Shown piece after piece: positions 24,739 to 34,301 of a DNA stretch of 64,000 nucleotides (its first letter is position 1; each line of letters opens with the position of its first letter). Source of the DNA: Spirochaetia bacterium. GTDB taxonomy: Bacteria; Spirochaetota; Spirochaetia; Sphaerochaetales; Sphaerochaetaceae. The stretch lies in the NCBI GenBank assembly GCA_022482625.1, contig JAKVOU010000001.1:62001-126000 (forward strand), written 5' to 3'. A model generated the notes under the pieces. It saw nothing but the letters and a program-made list of their open reading frames with translations, was not told the origin of the DNA and did no database searches. Made by a program: the position numbers and the translations under genes.

Positions 24739-25575
24739 ATGGCATGGAATTCAGAGATATGGCTTGCTGATTATGAGAATGCCGTACGGGAAAAAGATTG
24801 GCAAAGCAAGGCAAAATTGCTCAAGGCTGTCTTTGCATCGACGCTTGTTGCTATAAGAGAAGGGAATATGCTTCCCGCTTCTCCTAGCCTGATGATAAAA
24901 GGGCCGTTGAAATTGCCTTTTTCTGAGGAACACAAAACAAAAATCCATGTTGTCAGGGAAGATTGTCTGGCTGCGGCAAGGAAACTGAGAAATCGGTATA
25001 CCCATGTTGCCGTACTCAACATGGCAAGTCCCGTCCATGCCGGAGGTGGTGTCAAAGAGGGGAGCGGAGCTCAGGAAGAATATCTATGCAGATGCAGCAA
25101 CTACTATCCCAGCCTTATAGAATTGCAAGACCAGTATCCGCTTGATGCACGGTACGGTGGCATATTTACCGGAAATGTTACCGTGTTCCGTGATACGCAG
25201 GCACATGGCTACAGGATGCTTGATACACCGTTTTCCATCGATATCATTGCTGTGGCTGCAATGGACCATCCGCTTCTTTTACCGGATGGCAGATATGCTC
25301 CTGATGCCCAGGTCCTTACCGAACGGAAGATCAGGACTATTTTTGATATCGCCCTATCCCATGGCGAGCAGGCACTTGTCCTTGAGGCCTTCGGATGCGG
25401 TGTATTCGCCAATCCTCCATATGCCATGGCCAGGGCTTTTGGAAATGTCCTGAAGGAAAAACCATATCATACTGCCTTTGAGGAGATTGTCTTTGCAATC
25501 TTGGAAGATGCCAACAGTCCTGCCGGTGGCAATTTCCTGCCGTTTGAGGAAATCCTAGGCCGGACATTTTCCTGA
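24739..25575 (+). CDS. TIGR02452/DUF2263 macrodomain protein, microbial PARG-like
   Basis: A 278-residue protein with the poly(ADP-ribose) glycohydrolase signature: GGG (102-104) followed by GSGAQEEYLCR, with the catalytic-type Glu pair at 113-114. The adenosine/ribose loop LEAFGCGVFANPP lies near residue 220. LNMASPVHAGGG before the signature is also typical. Bacterial members can remove ADP-ribose from proteins or nucleic acids. It stands alone behind its own ribosome-binding site. No ADP-ribosyltransferase is visible within the window. Confidence 0.85.
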   Translation: MAWNSEIWLADYENAVREKDWQSKAKLLKAVFASTLVAIREGNMLPASPSLMIKGPLKLPFSEEHKTKIHVVREDCLAAARKLRNRYTHVAVLNMASPVHAGGGVKEGSGAQEEYLCRCSNYYPSLIELQDQYPLDARYGGIFTGNVTVFRDTQAHGYRMLDTPFSIDIIAVAAMDHPLLLPDGRYAPDAQVLTERKIRTIFDIALSHGEQALVLEAFGCGVFANPPYAMARAFGNVLKEKPYHTAFEEIVFAILEDANSPAGGNFLPFEEILGRTFS

Positions 25576-25607
25576 TGCAGACAGGAAGTCAGAAAAAAGC
25601 TAAAAGG

Positions 25608-25640
25608 TAAAAAATCAGGCAGGAAAGGCTCCTGCCTGAT
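25608..25640 (-). terminator. Terminator of pfp
   Basis: Perfect 11-bp stem ATCAGGCAGGA (25614-25624)/TCCTGCCTGAT (25630-25640). Read on the minus strand it is followed by five Ts and a second T-rich run. It is 18 bases past the pfp stop. Confidence 0.85.
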
Positions 25641-25658
25641 GTATGGGATTCTGAAAAC

Positions 25659-27317
25659 TTATTTGTTGTGTTCCAAGGCCAATGTTCTGGTGGTGAGGTC
25701 ACATACCTCTGCCGGGCCATAGTACTGGATGGCACCTGGATAGGTGAAAGAGGTCTCGATTGCCCATGTGTCACGAAGTCCGGCAAAGTAGGTGAACGGT
25801 TTGCCGTCCAGTTCTACCAAGGCTTTCTTGATGACAGGCTTCATTTCTCCATGGCGTTGTTCCATGTTCATCATCATCGTGATAGGAATCCCCCCTGCCT
25901 GCCACTGTTCTGCAGGAGCTGCAAGGTTCCTGATGCTTGATAGGTAACCTGTAAAGCCGCTTGCAATCAGCATGAAGGCATTGTAGCCCAGACTGTAGCA
26001 ATAGTCTGCATCGAAATTCGAGGGGAACGCACAGCGGCCTTCATAGCCGAAGAAGTGGTGCTGGCTGCTGAACTTGCCTACATATTTGCCTTCTTTTTTC
26101 ATTTCAGCGAGCTTGTTGCCGACCATCTCGATCAACAGCTTGTCGGTTTCAATGCGTGAAACCTGTACATTTCCGTGCGGGTCGCGGTCCATCAGCAACT
26201 GCTGGCGGATACCGGTCGGCAGGATTGAAAAGACTTTTGCACTCGGCTTGGTCAGATGTGCCGTGATGAAGGCAAACTGGGCGTCAGTACCTTCGCAGGC
26301 AGCATAGGCTTTTGCATCCTTTGCAAGCAGGTCATTTATTTCCTCAATCAAGGTCTTGACTTCAGGGATGAATTCAACGAGGCCTTCGGGAATCAGGATG
26401 ACACCGAAATTCATGCCTTTTTCTGCCCTTTTGGCAATAATGGAAGCAATGTTGTCTACTACACCGGCAAGACTGGTGCCGTGCTTTTCGATTTCTTCGG
26501 AGATAAGGCAGATGTTCGGTTGGGTTTCCAAAGCACATTCGAGTGCGATATGGGAGGCACTGCGCCCCATCAGCTTGATGAAATGCCAGTATTTCTTTGC
26601 AGAGTTTGCGTCACGTTCAATATTGCCGATCAACTCCGAATATGTCTTTGTTGCCGTATCGAATCCAAAAGAGACTTCTATGCTGTCATTTTTGAGGTCA
26701 CCGTCAATTGTCTTGGGGCACCCGATGACTTGTATGCCTGCCTTCTTGTTGAGAAAGTACTCGGCAAGGACTGCAGCATTGGTATTTGAATCATCGCCAC
26801 CGATGATGACTACAGCGCTGACGCCCCATTTGTGGCAGGAAGCTTCGGCTTTTTCGAACTGTTCTTCTGTTTCAAGCTTTGTGCGGCCTGATCCGATGAT
26901 GTCAAACCCTCCTGTGTTGCGGTATGCTGCCAGATAATCTGCTGTGATTTCAATTGCATCGTTTTCAATGATACCGCTGGGACCGCCTTTGAAACCGATG
27001 AGTTTGTTGTTCGGGTTTGCTTTTTTCAAGGCGTCATATAGGCCGCTGATGACATTGTGTCCACCCGGTGCCTGTCCGCCGGAAAGAATGACTCCGACAT
27101 TGGTCGGTTTCCCGATGGTCGGGTGTTTGCCTTTTGAGAATGAGACGGTTTCCATACCACAGGTATTGGGAAACAGTTTCTTGATCTGTGCTGCATCATT
27201 TGCCGGGGTTGTCCTGTCGCCGAGTACAGGAACGATGGTATCAATGGGTTCGCGCAGGATGGCCGGTAGTTTCGGCTGATACGCGTACCGTGCTTTTTGA
27301 AGAGGTGAAAGATTCAT
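25659..27317 (-). CDS. pfp: Diphosphate-dependent fructose-6-phosphate 1-phosphotransferase
   Basis: A 552-residue long-form PPi-PFK that reversibly phosphorylates fructose-6-phosphate with pyrophosphate, saving ATP in glycolysis. Visible are [15 protein letters not shown], the phosphoryl-donor motif [10 protein letters not shown] (the second Asp, in place of Gly in ATP enzymes, marks PPi use), [11 protein letters not shown] (the TIDGD catalytic motif), [11 protein letters not shown] and [14 protein letters not shown]. The long N-terminal extension and ~550 length match the plant-beta/spirochaete type. The start at 27317 has GGAG seven bases upstream. Confidence 0.93.
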   Translation of the reverse strand: MNLSPLQKARYAYQPKLPAILREPIDTIVPVLGDRTTPANDAAQIKKLFPNTCGMETVSFSKGKHPTIGKPTNVGVILSGGQAPGGHNVISGLYDALKKANPNNKLIGFKGGPSGIIENDAIEITADYLAAYRNTGGFDIIGSGRTKLETEEQFEKAEASCHKWGVSAVVIIGGDDSNTNAAVLAEYFLNKKAGIQVIGCPKTIDGDLKNDSIEVSFGFDTATKTYSELIGNIERDANSAKKYWHFIKLMGRSASHIALECALETQPNICLISEEIEKHGTSLAGVVDNIASIIAKRAEKGMNFGVILIPEGLVEFIPEVKTLIEEINDLLAKDAKAYAACEGTDAQFAFITAHLTKPSAKVFSILPTGIRQQLLMDRDPHGNVQVSRIETDKLLIEMVGNKLAEMKKEGKYVGKFSSQHHFFGYEGRCAFPSNFDADYCYSLGYNAFMLIASGFTGYLSSIRNLAAPAEQWQAGGIPITMMMNMEQRHGEMKPVIKKALVELDGKPFTYFAGLRDTWAIETSFTYPGAIQYYGPAEVCDLTTRTLALEHNK

Positions 27318-27442
27318 GAGTGACTCCATTTATAATTTTTTCTTAATCGGATTGAAAAATACGTTCCGATACGATAAAGATAATGTAAAGCAAGGCTGCT
27401 ATGCAAGTAGAATGCGGCCGACGAAAGACTTGGAGATTGAAT

Positions 27443-27979
27443 GTGAAAATACTTGTCGATGCAGATTCCGTACCCTGCCAGATCAGGGCCATCATACTCA
27501 AGGCTGCGAGAAAAAGACGGCTGACCATACTGTTTGTTGCGGATAGACATCTGAAAGATGTGGACTTGGCGTATCAAGAAGATACTGCGGAGCTCAGGAA
27601 AGAGGCAAGGGAAAAGAATGGTGAGATGAACAGCCGTTCCCTACGGGCAATCCGCAGCAAGATCCGTTGGGAAACCGTAGTGACAGGAGAGAACAGCGCT
27701 GACGACAGGTTGGTTGAATCGGCAGAAGCAGGGGATCTTGCCATTACACATGATATTCCCCTGGCTGCCCGATTGGCTGACAAGGGGTGTACTGTGCTCG
27801 ATGACAGGGGCGGTACCTATGATAAGGATACGATTGCCCGAAGACTTTCTGAAAGGAACCTGATGACTGAGCTGCGTAGCTATGGCATCCAGTCGGAAAA
27901 GACAAAAAGCTATGGGGAACGGGAAGTCAGGCTGTTTTCACAAGCGTTTGTTACCCAATTGGATAGGATGCAGCAGTAA
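27443..27979 (+). CDS. yaiI: YaiI/YqxD family protein (DUF188)
   Basis: A 178-residue PIN-like fold protein of unknown function. The N-terminus KILVDADSVPCQIRAIILKAA and the C-terminal DLAITHDIPLAARLADKG, VLDDRG, YDKDTIARRLSERN are diagnostic. Asp residues in VDAD and DIPLA form the putative metal site. Translation probably begins at the GTG at 27443, which has GGAG seven bases upstream; an in-frame ATG 42 nt earlier would add an unrelated Arg-rich tail. Confidence 0.88.
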   Translation: MKILVDADSVPCQIRAIILKAARKRRLTILFVADRHLKDVDLAYQEDTAELRKEAREKNGEMNSRSLRAIRSKIRWETVVTGENSADDRLVESAEAGDLAITHDIPLAARLADKGCTVLDDRGGTYDKDTIARRLSERNLMTELRSYGIQSEKTKSYGEREVRLFSQAFVTQLDRMQQ

Positions 27980-28247
27980 GGAAGCTAATCTTTGTCACCG
28001 GACCTTTGCCGCTGTTGGCATGAAGGTCTGTTCTTCTGTGTACAATTTTGATAAATTGAACCAATACGTAAAAAATGATAAATATTTTACATGATACCTC
28101 AATTTATAATAATTTAATATATAATAAATAATTAATATACAATATTGAATATTTTCTGTATATTATTTGCATATATATACTAGTCATGCATAAAGAAAAA
28201 TAGTAAGGTGCTATCAAAAATAGTCACATATCTAGGAGATAAGAATT
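27980..28247. other. AT-rich region upstream of cstA
   Basis: From about 28030 to 28210 the sequence is almost entirely A/T, with repeated TTTATAATAA and ATATATAC-like runs. TATACT-like hexamers near 28170 could serve as a -10, but no -35 is convincing. No gene or stable hairpin was seen. The composition suggests a curved or UP-element-rich promoter region. Confidence 0.35.
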
Positions 28248-29924
28248 ATGAATGGAGTCATTATTCTTGTGATTGGTTGTGTCGCCTTGTTGAGCGGCTA
28301 CCTTTACTATGGGCGTCGTCTTGCCAAGAAATGGGGTGTGGATCCTTCACGCAAGACACCTGCTTACGAATTCGAAGATGGTGTGGACTATGTTCCGACC
28401 GATTCAAACATTCTGTTCGGGCATCAGTTTGCATCTATTGCCGGAGCTGCTCCGATTATCGGACCTATTGCGGCTTCTGGTTTCGGATGGTTGCCCGTAT
28501 TGCTATGGTGCTTGATTGGCGGTGTGTTTTTCGGAGGTGTCCAGGATTTCGGTGCAATGGTAGCCTCTGTAAAGAATGAAGGGCATTCCTTGGGATTCAT
28601 CATTGAGAAATATCTGGGAAAAACGGGAAAGAACCTTTTCCTGCTTTTCTGCTGGCTGTTCTGTATCCTTGTCATTGCTGCCTTTGCAAACATCGTTGCC
28701 GTTTCTTTCGGCTCAGTAGCTGGAAATGAAGCTCTGACCAGCAGCAACGGAAGCACTGCAATGACATCCTGCCTGTTCATCGGTTTTGCCGTTGCATTCG
28801 GTTTCTTTGCCAGAAAAGTACATCCGGGCACGGTCATGCAGACAATCATTGCAATCGTGCTGCTAGTCGTTGCCATTACAATCGGCTTGCTTGTACCTAT
28901 TACCAGCCTGACGGTCGGTCAGTGGACTTATATTATATTTGCCTATATTCTGGTTGCTTCTGTAGTACCTGTATGGGCTTTGCTCCAGCCGAGGGATTAT
29001 CTGAACAGTTTCCTCTTGATTTTCATGATTGCAGCAGCAGTGCTGGGTATCTTTGTAGCCCATCCTTCGATGAAGCTTCCCGCTGTTACAACATATGTTG
29101 TCGGCGGACAGAGCATGTTCCCGTTCCTGTTCGTTACCATTGCCTGCGGTGCTGTTTCAGGTTTCCATGCCTTGGTAAGTTCCAATACTTCCAGCAAGCA
29201 GATCAAGAGTGAAAAGGACATGCTCAAGGTCAGCTATGGTGCCATGCTTGTCGAGTCGTTGCTTGCTGTCATCGCTTTGGTCTGTGTCGGTTCATTGGGC
29301 GGTATGCCCAAGGGGATTTCTGCTCAGCAGACATTTGCCATGGCAATTGCAAACTTCCTTGATGTGTTCCATGTCAAGCACAGTCTCAGCCTGACATTGA
29401 TCAATCTTGCAATCAGTGCCTTTGCATTGACTTCACTTGATTCTGTTGCCCGTATTGCCCGTCTATCCTTCCAGGAATTGTTTACGGAAGACGGACAGGA
29501 TCCTGCGACCATCAAGCCCGTACAGAAACTTTGCCAGAACTCGGTTTTTGCAACCGTACTTACCTTGATTCTTGGTTATGTACTTTCAAAGGGTGGCTAC
29601 CTTAAGATCTGGGCTTTGTTCGGAAGTTCAAACCAGATGTTGTCAGCCTTGGCACTCAGTGCTGTCGCTGTATATCTGAAAAAAGCAGGAAAAGACAGCA
29701 AGAATGTCTGGATTCCGATGATTGTCATGATGGCTGTTACCTTTACTGCCCTGATGATGCTGAACATCAGCAACATCAAGTCTATCGGCACTCCTGCCTT
29801 TGAATTTGAGAAACAGGGTATGCAGTTGATTTTTGGTATCTTTATCCTGATACTTGGCATACTCATTTCCGTCAATTCAATACGGACATTGTTCTTCTCT
29901 AAGGATGATAAAGCCAAGGCTTGA
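28248..29924 (+). CDS. cstA: CstA-family pyruvate/peptide transporter
   Basis: A 558-residue inner-membrane protein with about 14-16 predicted spans. Family signatures include SNILFGHQFASIAGAAPIIGP near residue 60, FGAMVASVKNEGHSLGFII and GFHALVSSNTSSKQI. CstA-type transporters import pyruvate or peptides, often under carbon limitation. It is shorter than E. coli CstA (~700), like the compact anaerobe form. AGGAGAT precedes the ATG and a strong terminator follows, so it is monocistronic. Confidence 0.9.
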   Translation: MNGVIILVIGCVALLSGYLYYGRRLAKKWGVDPSRKTPAYEFEDGVDYVPTDSNILFGHQFASIAGAAPIIGPIAASGFGWLPVLLWCLIGGVFFGGVQDFGAMVASVKNEGHSLGFIIEKYLGKTGKNLFLLFCWLFCILVIAAFANIVAVSFGSVAGNEALTSSNGSTAMTSCLFIGFAVAFGFFARKVHPGTVMQTIIAIVLLVVAITIGLLVPITSLTVGQWTYIIFAYILVASVVPVWALLQPRDYLNSFLLIFMIAAAVLGIFVAHPSMKLPAVTTYVVGGQSMFPFLFVTIACGAVSGFHALVSSNTSSKQIKSEKDMLKVSYGAMLVESLLAVIALVCVGSLGGMPKGISAQQTFAMAIANFLDVFHVKHSLSLTLINLAISAFALTSLDSVARIARLSFQELFTEDGQDPATIKPVQKLCQNSVFATVLTLILGYVLSKGGYLKIWALFGSSNQMLSALALSAVAVYLKKAGKDSKNVWIPMIVMMAVTFTALMMLNISNIKSIGTPAFEFEKQGMQLIFGIFILILGILISVNSIRTLFFSKDDKAKA

Positions 29925-29990
29925 GTCTAGTAACTGAAAGGTGTCGATTGCAACTCAGGAGTTGTGATTGATATGGTCAGGTGTAAATGC

Positions 29991-30024
29991 AGCGGCGCCC
30001 TAAAAAAAGGTGCCGCTGTTTGTT
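29991..30024 (+). terminator. Terminator of cstA
   Basis: AGCGGCGCC (29991-29999)/GGTGCCGCT (30009-30017), a 9-bp stem with one G-T pair, followed by GTTTGTTTTG. Confidence 0.8.
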
Positions 30025-30081
30025 TTGCTGTATGGTATTAATGTCTTGCTTTGTCTTTGCCGTATGGAGGAGGATTGTACT

Positions 30082-30810
30082 ATGGATGCCATGGAAAGGA
30101 TTTCCATGCTGTTTGCAGGGTGGAATGATACCTTGGTGAAATCTTGCCTGCAGGGGTGCATGGGGGAAGCCGTTGCTGCAACTGATTTTTCTGCTGCCAG
30201 GATTACCGTAGGTGATTTCTGTTTCTTTGCAGGACAGCCTTCCGTTGATTTGGTAAGGGAGGCTCCTGCTCCGATATTGGTTCCCCATGATGATGCATGG
30301 GCAGCTGCAATTGAATCGGTATGGCAGGACCAGGTGAAAAAGGACCTGCGCTATGCCATACGCCAGGAACCGGCAGATATCTTTGACTGTGAAAAACTTG
30401 CGGGTTACGCAGCAGATCTGCCGGCAGGTTATTACCTGAAGTTGTTTGACCGCGCCTGCTATCATCAGTCGATGGCTCAGGTCTGGTCACAGGACTTCTG
30501 TGCCTTGTTTGCAGGTCCTGAGGATTATCTTGCCAGGGGAATCGGGGTGGGTGCATACAAGGATGACCTGCTTGTTGCAGGAGCTTCGTCATATGCCGTG
30601 TACGAAGGCGGTATTGAAATAGAGATAGATACCGAACCTGAATTTCAGGGAAAAGGCCTTGCCTCGGCATGTGGGGCACAGCTTATTCTTGCCTGTCTTG
30701 CGAGGAACCTGACGCCTACATGGGATGCCTGTGACCTGCGTTCAGTCCATCTTGCAGAGAAGCTTGGATATCATATGAAAGGGCCTTATATGGTTTATTT
30801 TCTCCGATGA
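30082..30810 (+). CDS. GNAT-family acetyltransferase (ZmaR-like)
   Basis: A 242-residue N-acetyltransferase. The acetyl-CoA motif is in the C-terminal third: IEIEIDTEPEFQGKGLASACGAQLI (motif A with Q-x-K-G-L-A), then NLTPTWDACDLRSVHLAEKLGY. The N-terminal domain (GDFCFFAGQP) matches the two-domain PF12746 group, which includes zwittermicin resistance protein ZmaR; the substrate is unknown. The start at 30082 follows AGGAGG by eight bases. Confidence 0.82.
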   Translation: MDAMERISMLFAGWNDTLVKSCLQGCMGEAVAATDFSAARITVGDFCFFAGQPSVDLVREAPAPILVPHDDAWAAAIESVWQDQVKKDLRYAIRQEPADIFDCEKLAGYAADLPAGYYLKLFDRACYHQSMAQVWSQDFCALFAGPEDYLARGIGVGAYKDDLLVAGASSYAVYEGGIEIEIDTEPEFQGKGLASACGAQLILACLARNLTPTWDACDLRSVHLAEKLGYHMKGPYMVYFLR

Positions 30811-30823
30811 TGTCCGATGCAAC

Positions 30824-31684
30824 CTATGTAGCAATGGCTTTTCTTTGCATCTTGAACATGGCCAATCCTGCTGCAATCATCACACCATAGCCGATAAAGC
30901 TGAGAGAACTGGGAAATTCACCGAAAACGCATATCGAAAAAATGGTTGCAAAGAGCATTTCGGAATAGTCATAGACGGATATCTGTGCACCAGGTGCGTA
31001 GGTATAGGCTCCTGTCAATGCAAATTGTCCGCAGGTCCCTGAGAGACCAACGAATAGCAGTATGAGTAGTTGAGCCGTTGAAGGCATCTTGAAAACAGGA
31101 AGTGACGCGAGCAGGCAAGTGATCGTGGAAAAAGTTGAAAAACAGAAGATGACGAGATTTGCATCGACATGGAGAAGCCGTACCTTCCTGAGCCCCGTCT
31201 GGGCCAGTCCCATGTTGACTGCTCCTATCAGTGCGATGATATAACCGAGCCGGCTGCTATTGCATGCCGGTCTGGCAACAAGGGCTACGCCAGCAAAGGC
31301 AAGGACAAGGCATGCAAGCTGTCCTTTCGTAGGCTTTTCGCCTATGAATAGATATGAGAAAAGCAATACAAAAAACGGTGATACCCTGCCGATGGTAGAA
31401 GCATCACTTAGGATCAGGTGGGAAAAAGCATAATAATTGCAGAGAATGGCAATGGTACCCGAACCTACCCGTAGCAACATGTACAGGGACTGTTCCCTGT
31501 CCATCCTGAATGAAATCCTTTGGCGGATGATGGGAACAGCCGTGATAAGCATTCCCAGGAAATTACGGAAGAAGGCCTTTTCTGCGGAAGGCAGATCACC
31601 TGCAAGTTTGACGAACATGCTCATCAGACTGAAGAAGAAGGCACTGACAAGCATGAGGGTGATGCCTTTTTGATTTTTTGTCAC
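30824..31684 (-). CDS. EamA-family (DMT) transporter
   Basis: A 286-residue inner-membrane protein with ten predicted spans in two EamA repeats. The first starts KGITLMLVSAFFFSLMSMFVK, the second near GYIIALIGAVNMGLAQ. Conserved KAFFRN and LLFSYLFIGEKPTKGQ and FATIFSICVFGEFPSSL (the E-x-P turns ending each repeat) are present. Probably a metabolite exporter; the substrate is unknown. GTG start with AGGAG upstream. The upstream stretch 31685-31980 is AT-rich with nothing else I can support. Confidence 0.85.
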   Translation of the reverse strand: MTKNQKGITLMLVSAFFFSLMSMFVKLAGDLPSAEKAFFRNFLGMLITAVPIIRQRISFRMDREQSLYMLLRVGSGTIAILCNYYAFSHLILSDASTIGRVSPFFVLLFSYLFIGEKPTKGQLACLVLAFAGVALVARPACNSSRLGYIIALIGAVNMGLAQTGLRKVRLLHVDANLVIFCFSTFSTITCLLASLPVFKMPSTAQLLILLFVGLSGTCGQFALTGAYTYAPGAQISVYDYSEMLFATIFSICVFGEFPSSLSFIGYGVMIAAGLAMFKMQRKAIAT

Positions 31685-31986
31685 GTCATGGGCTCCTGAA
31701 AAAATATACAGGTATTATCTTCTTTTCGGTAAAACCTATCCAGTAGTTTTTTGAAAAACATGGCAGAAAGGAGTGCTGTTTACTGGTTGTTTTTGTTTTT
31801 TTCTTTGCCATTGGTCTTCCATGTGCTTGAAACGGTAAAATGACAATCGATGAATATATTTATTCAAAATTATCTAGAATATAATTGATATAACCTTAGA
31901 ATAACTATAGAGTCCATAAAACAATAAGTATATAAGTACTATATTTATAGAAATTAAATAAATTTGTATGTGTAAAAAACGATATA

Positions 31987-32022
31987 TCAAACGATTGACA
32001 TATTTTTGGATTGTGCTATACT
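31987..32022 (+). promoter_or_regulatory. Sugar ABC operon promoter with overlapping LacI-type operator
   Basis: TTGACA (31995-32000), a 16-bp spacer, and TATACT (32017-32022) with an upstream TGC that makes it an extended -10. The operator TCAAACGATTGA (31987-31998), a dyad with the central CG typical of LacI-family sites, overlaps the first four bases of the -35. The same arrangement is found at the lacI promoter (36258-36269). Confidence 0.75.
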
Positions 32023-32053
32023 GATTACATCAAAAAATCATTAGGAGGAAAAA

Positions 32054-33355
32054 ATGAAAAAAAACATAGCATTTCTGCTTGTCGCTGCACTGGCGATTAC
32101 AAGTGCCTTCGCCAACGGCAAATCAGAAGAAACTGCTTCTTCAGCGAAAGAACCGGCTGCTTCCATTACGTTTCTGAACAGTAAAGGAGAGGTGCAGGTT
32201 GCCTTGGAGGACCTTGCCAAAGCTTATGAAAAGCAGACAGGCAACCACGTTGAGATCATTGCCTGCGGAACAGGTGAAGTACCATACACCAAGGTCACCA
32301 CCATGTATAATTCCGGCAATGCGCCGACTATTTCCATGCTTGACCAGACTGATGTCTACTCCTTGTACAAGGACTATGCTGTTGATCTCTCGAATGAGAA
32401 ATGGGTAGCACAGACCAATGGTTCGGCTTTGACGATTGATGGCAAAGTCTATGGTTTTCCTTTCTGCATAGAAGGCAGGGGCATCATCTACAATGGTGCG
32501 GCAATTGACAAGACCTTGAAACATCATGTGGACCTTGGCACGATCAACTCATATAGTTCTTTCAAATCCCTGCTTGAACAGCTGCGTGCCGCAGGTATGA
32601 AGAACCCTGTGTTCCTTGCAAAGGAAGACTGGTCCTTGGGCGCCCATCAGCTGGGATTCATCTATGACACCTATGACGGCACGACGGCTGGTTCTGCAAA
32701 GATCATCAACCAGCTTGAGAACGGATTGGATCCGCTTACCTATGATCGTTTCAACGAGTTCATCAAGACTTTTGATCTGCTGAGCCAATACAACTACTAT
32801 CAGGCTGATCCTCTTGGGGCTGATTATGATGAAGGTGCCATGTTGCTTGCAGATGGAACGGTTGCTTTCTGGCCGAATGGCAGCTGGGCTTGGCCAAATC
32901 TCGCGGAAGGCGGTGCAACTACGGACCAGGATTTCGGATTCATTCCGTTCTTCCTTGGCGATGATACTTCTGATTTTGCCAACACCGGGATCGAAGCTGC
33001 CGCTACGAAAGTCCTGATGCTGGACAAGGTCCAGGCCAGTGCCGGACAACAGCAGGCTGCAAAGGATTTCCTCAATTGGCTCGTGTTTGATCCGACTGCA
33101 CAGAAGCTGCTTGTAACGGATGCAAACATCATTCCTGCGGCAAAGAACAATCCTAACAAGCCGCTTGATCCTCTTGGGCAGAATATCGTTACGCGTATGG
33201 CAGAAGGAAAGACTTATCCTTCATGTTTCATTGCTCCTTCAGACCATTGGAGTGTCATCGGAGCTGCCATGCAGAAATACCTGGCAGGAAAGTCATCCAA
33301 GGATGATCTTGCCAAGTCCCTTTCTGCCTACTGGGTTGCACAGAAAACCAAGTAG
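32054..33355 (+). CDS. Sugar ABC transporter substrate-binding protein
   Basis: A 433-residue periplasmic binding protein of the extracellular solute-binding family 1. The signal peptide KKNIAFLLVAALAITSAFA ends before NGKSEE, a mature start common in spirochaetes; no lipobox cysteine is present. Family features include ITFLNSKGEVQVALEDLAKAYE, APTISMLDQTDVYSLY, GKVYGFPFCIEGRGIIYN and AAKDFLNWLVF. First gene of the operon with two permeases. The sugar cannot be read; the LacI regulator is likely to sense it. Confidence 0.9.
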   Translation: MKKNIAFLLVAALAITSAFANGKSEETASSAKEPAASITFLNSKGEVQVALEDLAKAYEKQTGNHVEIIACGTGEVPYTKVTTMYNSGNAPTISMLDQTDVYSLYKDYAVDLSNEKWVAQTNGSALTIDGKVYGFPFCIEGRGIIYNGAAIDKTLKHHVDLGTINSYSSFKSLLEQLRAAGMKNPVFLAKEDWSLGAHQLGFIYDTYDGTTAGSAKIINQLENGLDPLTYDRFNEFIKTFDLLSQYNYYQADPLGADYDEGAMLLADGTVAFWPNGSWAWPNLAEGGATTDQDFGFIPFFLGDDTSDFANTGIEAAATKVLMLDKVQASAGQQQAAKDFLNWLVFDPTAQKLLVTDANIIPAAKNNPNKPLDPLGQNIVTRMAEGKTYPSCFIAPSDHWSVIGAAMQKYLAGKSSKDDLAKSLSAYWVAQKTK

Positions 33356-33370
33356 TACGGTGTTACGGTA

Positions 33371-33394
33371 CGGGAGAAGCACGTGCTTCTCCCG
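33371..33394 (+). promoter_or_regulatory. Intercistronic hairpin between binding protein and permeases
   Basis: A perfect 24-nt palindrome, CGGGAGAAGCAC and its complement GTGCTTCTCCCG. A weak T-rich stretch (ATTATTTTG) follows. Such elements protect the upstream mRNA and partially terminate, which would give more binding protein than permease. Confidence 0.7.
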
Positions 33395-33422
33395 GATTAT
33401 TTTGTCAACAAAAGGATAAGAC

Positions 33423-34301
33423 ATGATTAAATCTAGACATGATGATATCAAGGCCGGATTTATGTTTGCCCTTCCCGGCCTGGTTTTCTTTGTGTGTGTT
33501 GTAGTAGTACCGTTCTTCTATGGTTTCTATCTTACGCTGACCGACTGGAACGGCATGAACCCTGTCAAGACGTTCGTAGGGTTTTCAAACTACGTCGTAA
33601 CGCTTCATGATGCTGCTTTCTGGTCTTCGATGTGGTTGACTATAAAGTATGTCTTTTTTTCCGTATTGCTGATCAACGTACTTGCTTTCCTTCTGGCGTA
33701 TCTGCTGACCAACGGTATGAAGGGACAGAATGTTTTCAGGGGCGGTTTCTTTACGCCGAATCTTATCGGTGGTGTCGTGCTTGGTTTCATATGGGAATTC
33801 ATATTCTCCAGGGTTCTGGTTTCCTTCGGCAAGGGTACCGGAATTGCATTGTTTACCTCATCTTGGCTTTCAGATCCTACCAAGGCTTTCTGGGCGTTGG
33901 TAATCGTGACTGTATGGCAGCTGACCGGCTATATGATGCTTATCTACATAGCGGGATTTACAAGCATGAGCCATGATGTCCTTGAGGCAGCTTCCATCGA
34001 CGGAGCTACCGGATGGAAACGCATGAGGGACATCATCATGCCGTTGATGGTTCCTTCGATTGTCATCTGTACGTTCTTTTCATTGAGCCGGGCATTCATG
34101 GTCTATGATATCAACCTGACATTGACGAAAGGCGGCCCGTATGATACGACCCGGTTGGTTGCCATGTATGTCTATGACATGGCGTTCAAATCGAGAAAGT
34201 ATGGTGTGGGGCAGGCCGAAGCTCTGTTCCTGTTCCTGCTTGTTGCTGTGGTGAGTATCATCCAGGTACAGCTAGGCAGGTCAAGGGAGGTGGAAGCATA
34301 A
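33423..34301 (+). CDS. Sugar ABC transporter permease (MalF/UgpA type)
   Basis: A 292-residue inner-membrane protein with six spans. The N-terminal span follows AGFMFALPGLVFFV. The EAA loop, DVLEAASIDGATGWKRMRDIIMPLMVP (about residues 185-210), contacts the ATPase. FFTPNLIGGVVLGFIWEFIF is typical. Its stop overlaps the start of the next permease by one base. Confidence 0.92.
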   Translation: MIKSRHDDIKAGFMFALPGLVFFVCVVVVPFFYGFYLTLTDWNGMNPVKTFVGFSNYVVTLHDAAFWSSMWLTIKYVFFSVLLINVLAFLLAYLLTNGMKGQNVFRGGFFTPNLIGGVVLGFIWEFIFSRVLVSFGKGTGIALFTSSWLSDPTKAFWALVIVTVWQLTGYMMLIYIAGFTSMSHDVLEAASIDGATGWKRMRDIIMPLMVPSIVICTFFSLSRAFMVYDINLTLTKGGPYDTTRLVAMYVYDMAFKSRKYGVGQAEALFLFLLVAVVSIIQVQLGRSREVEA

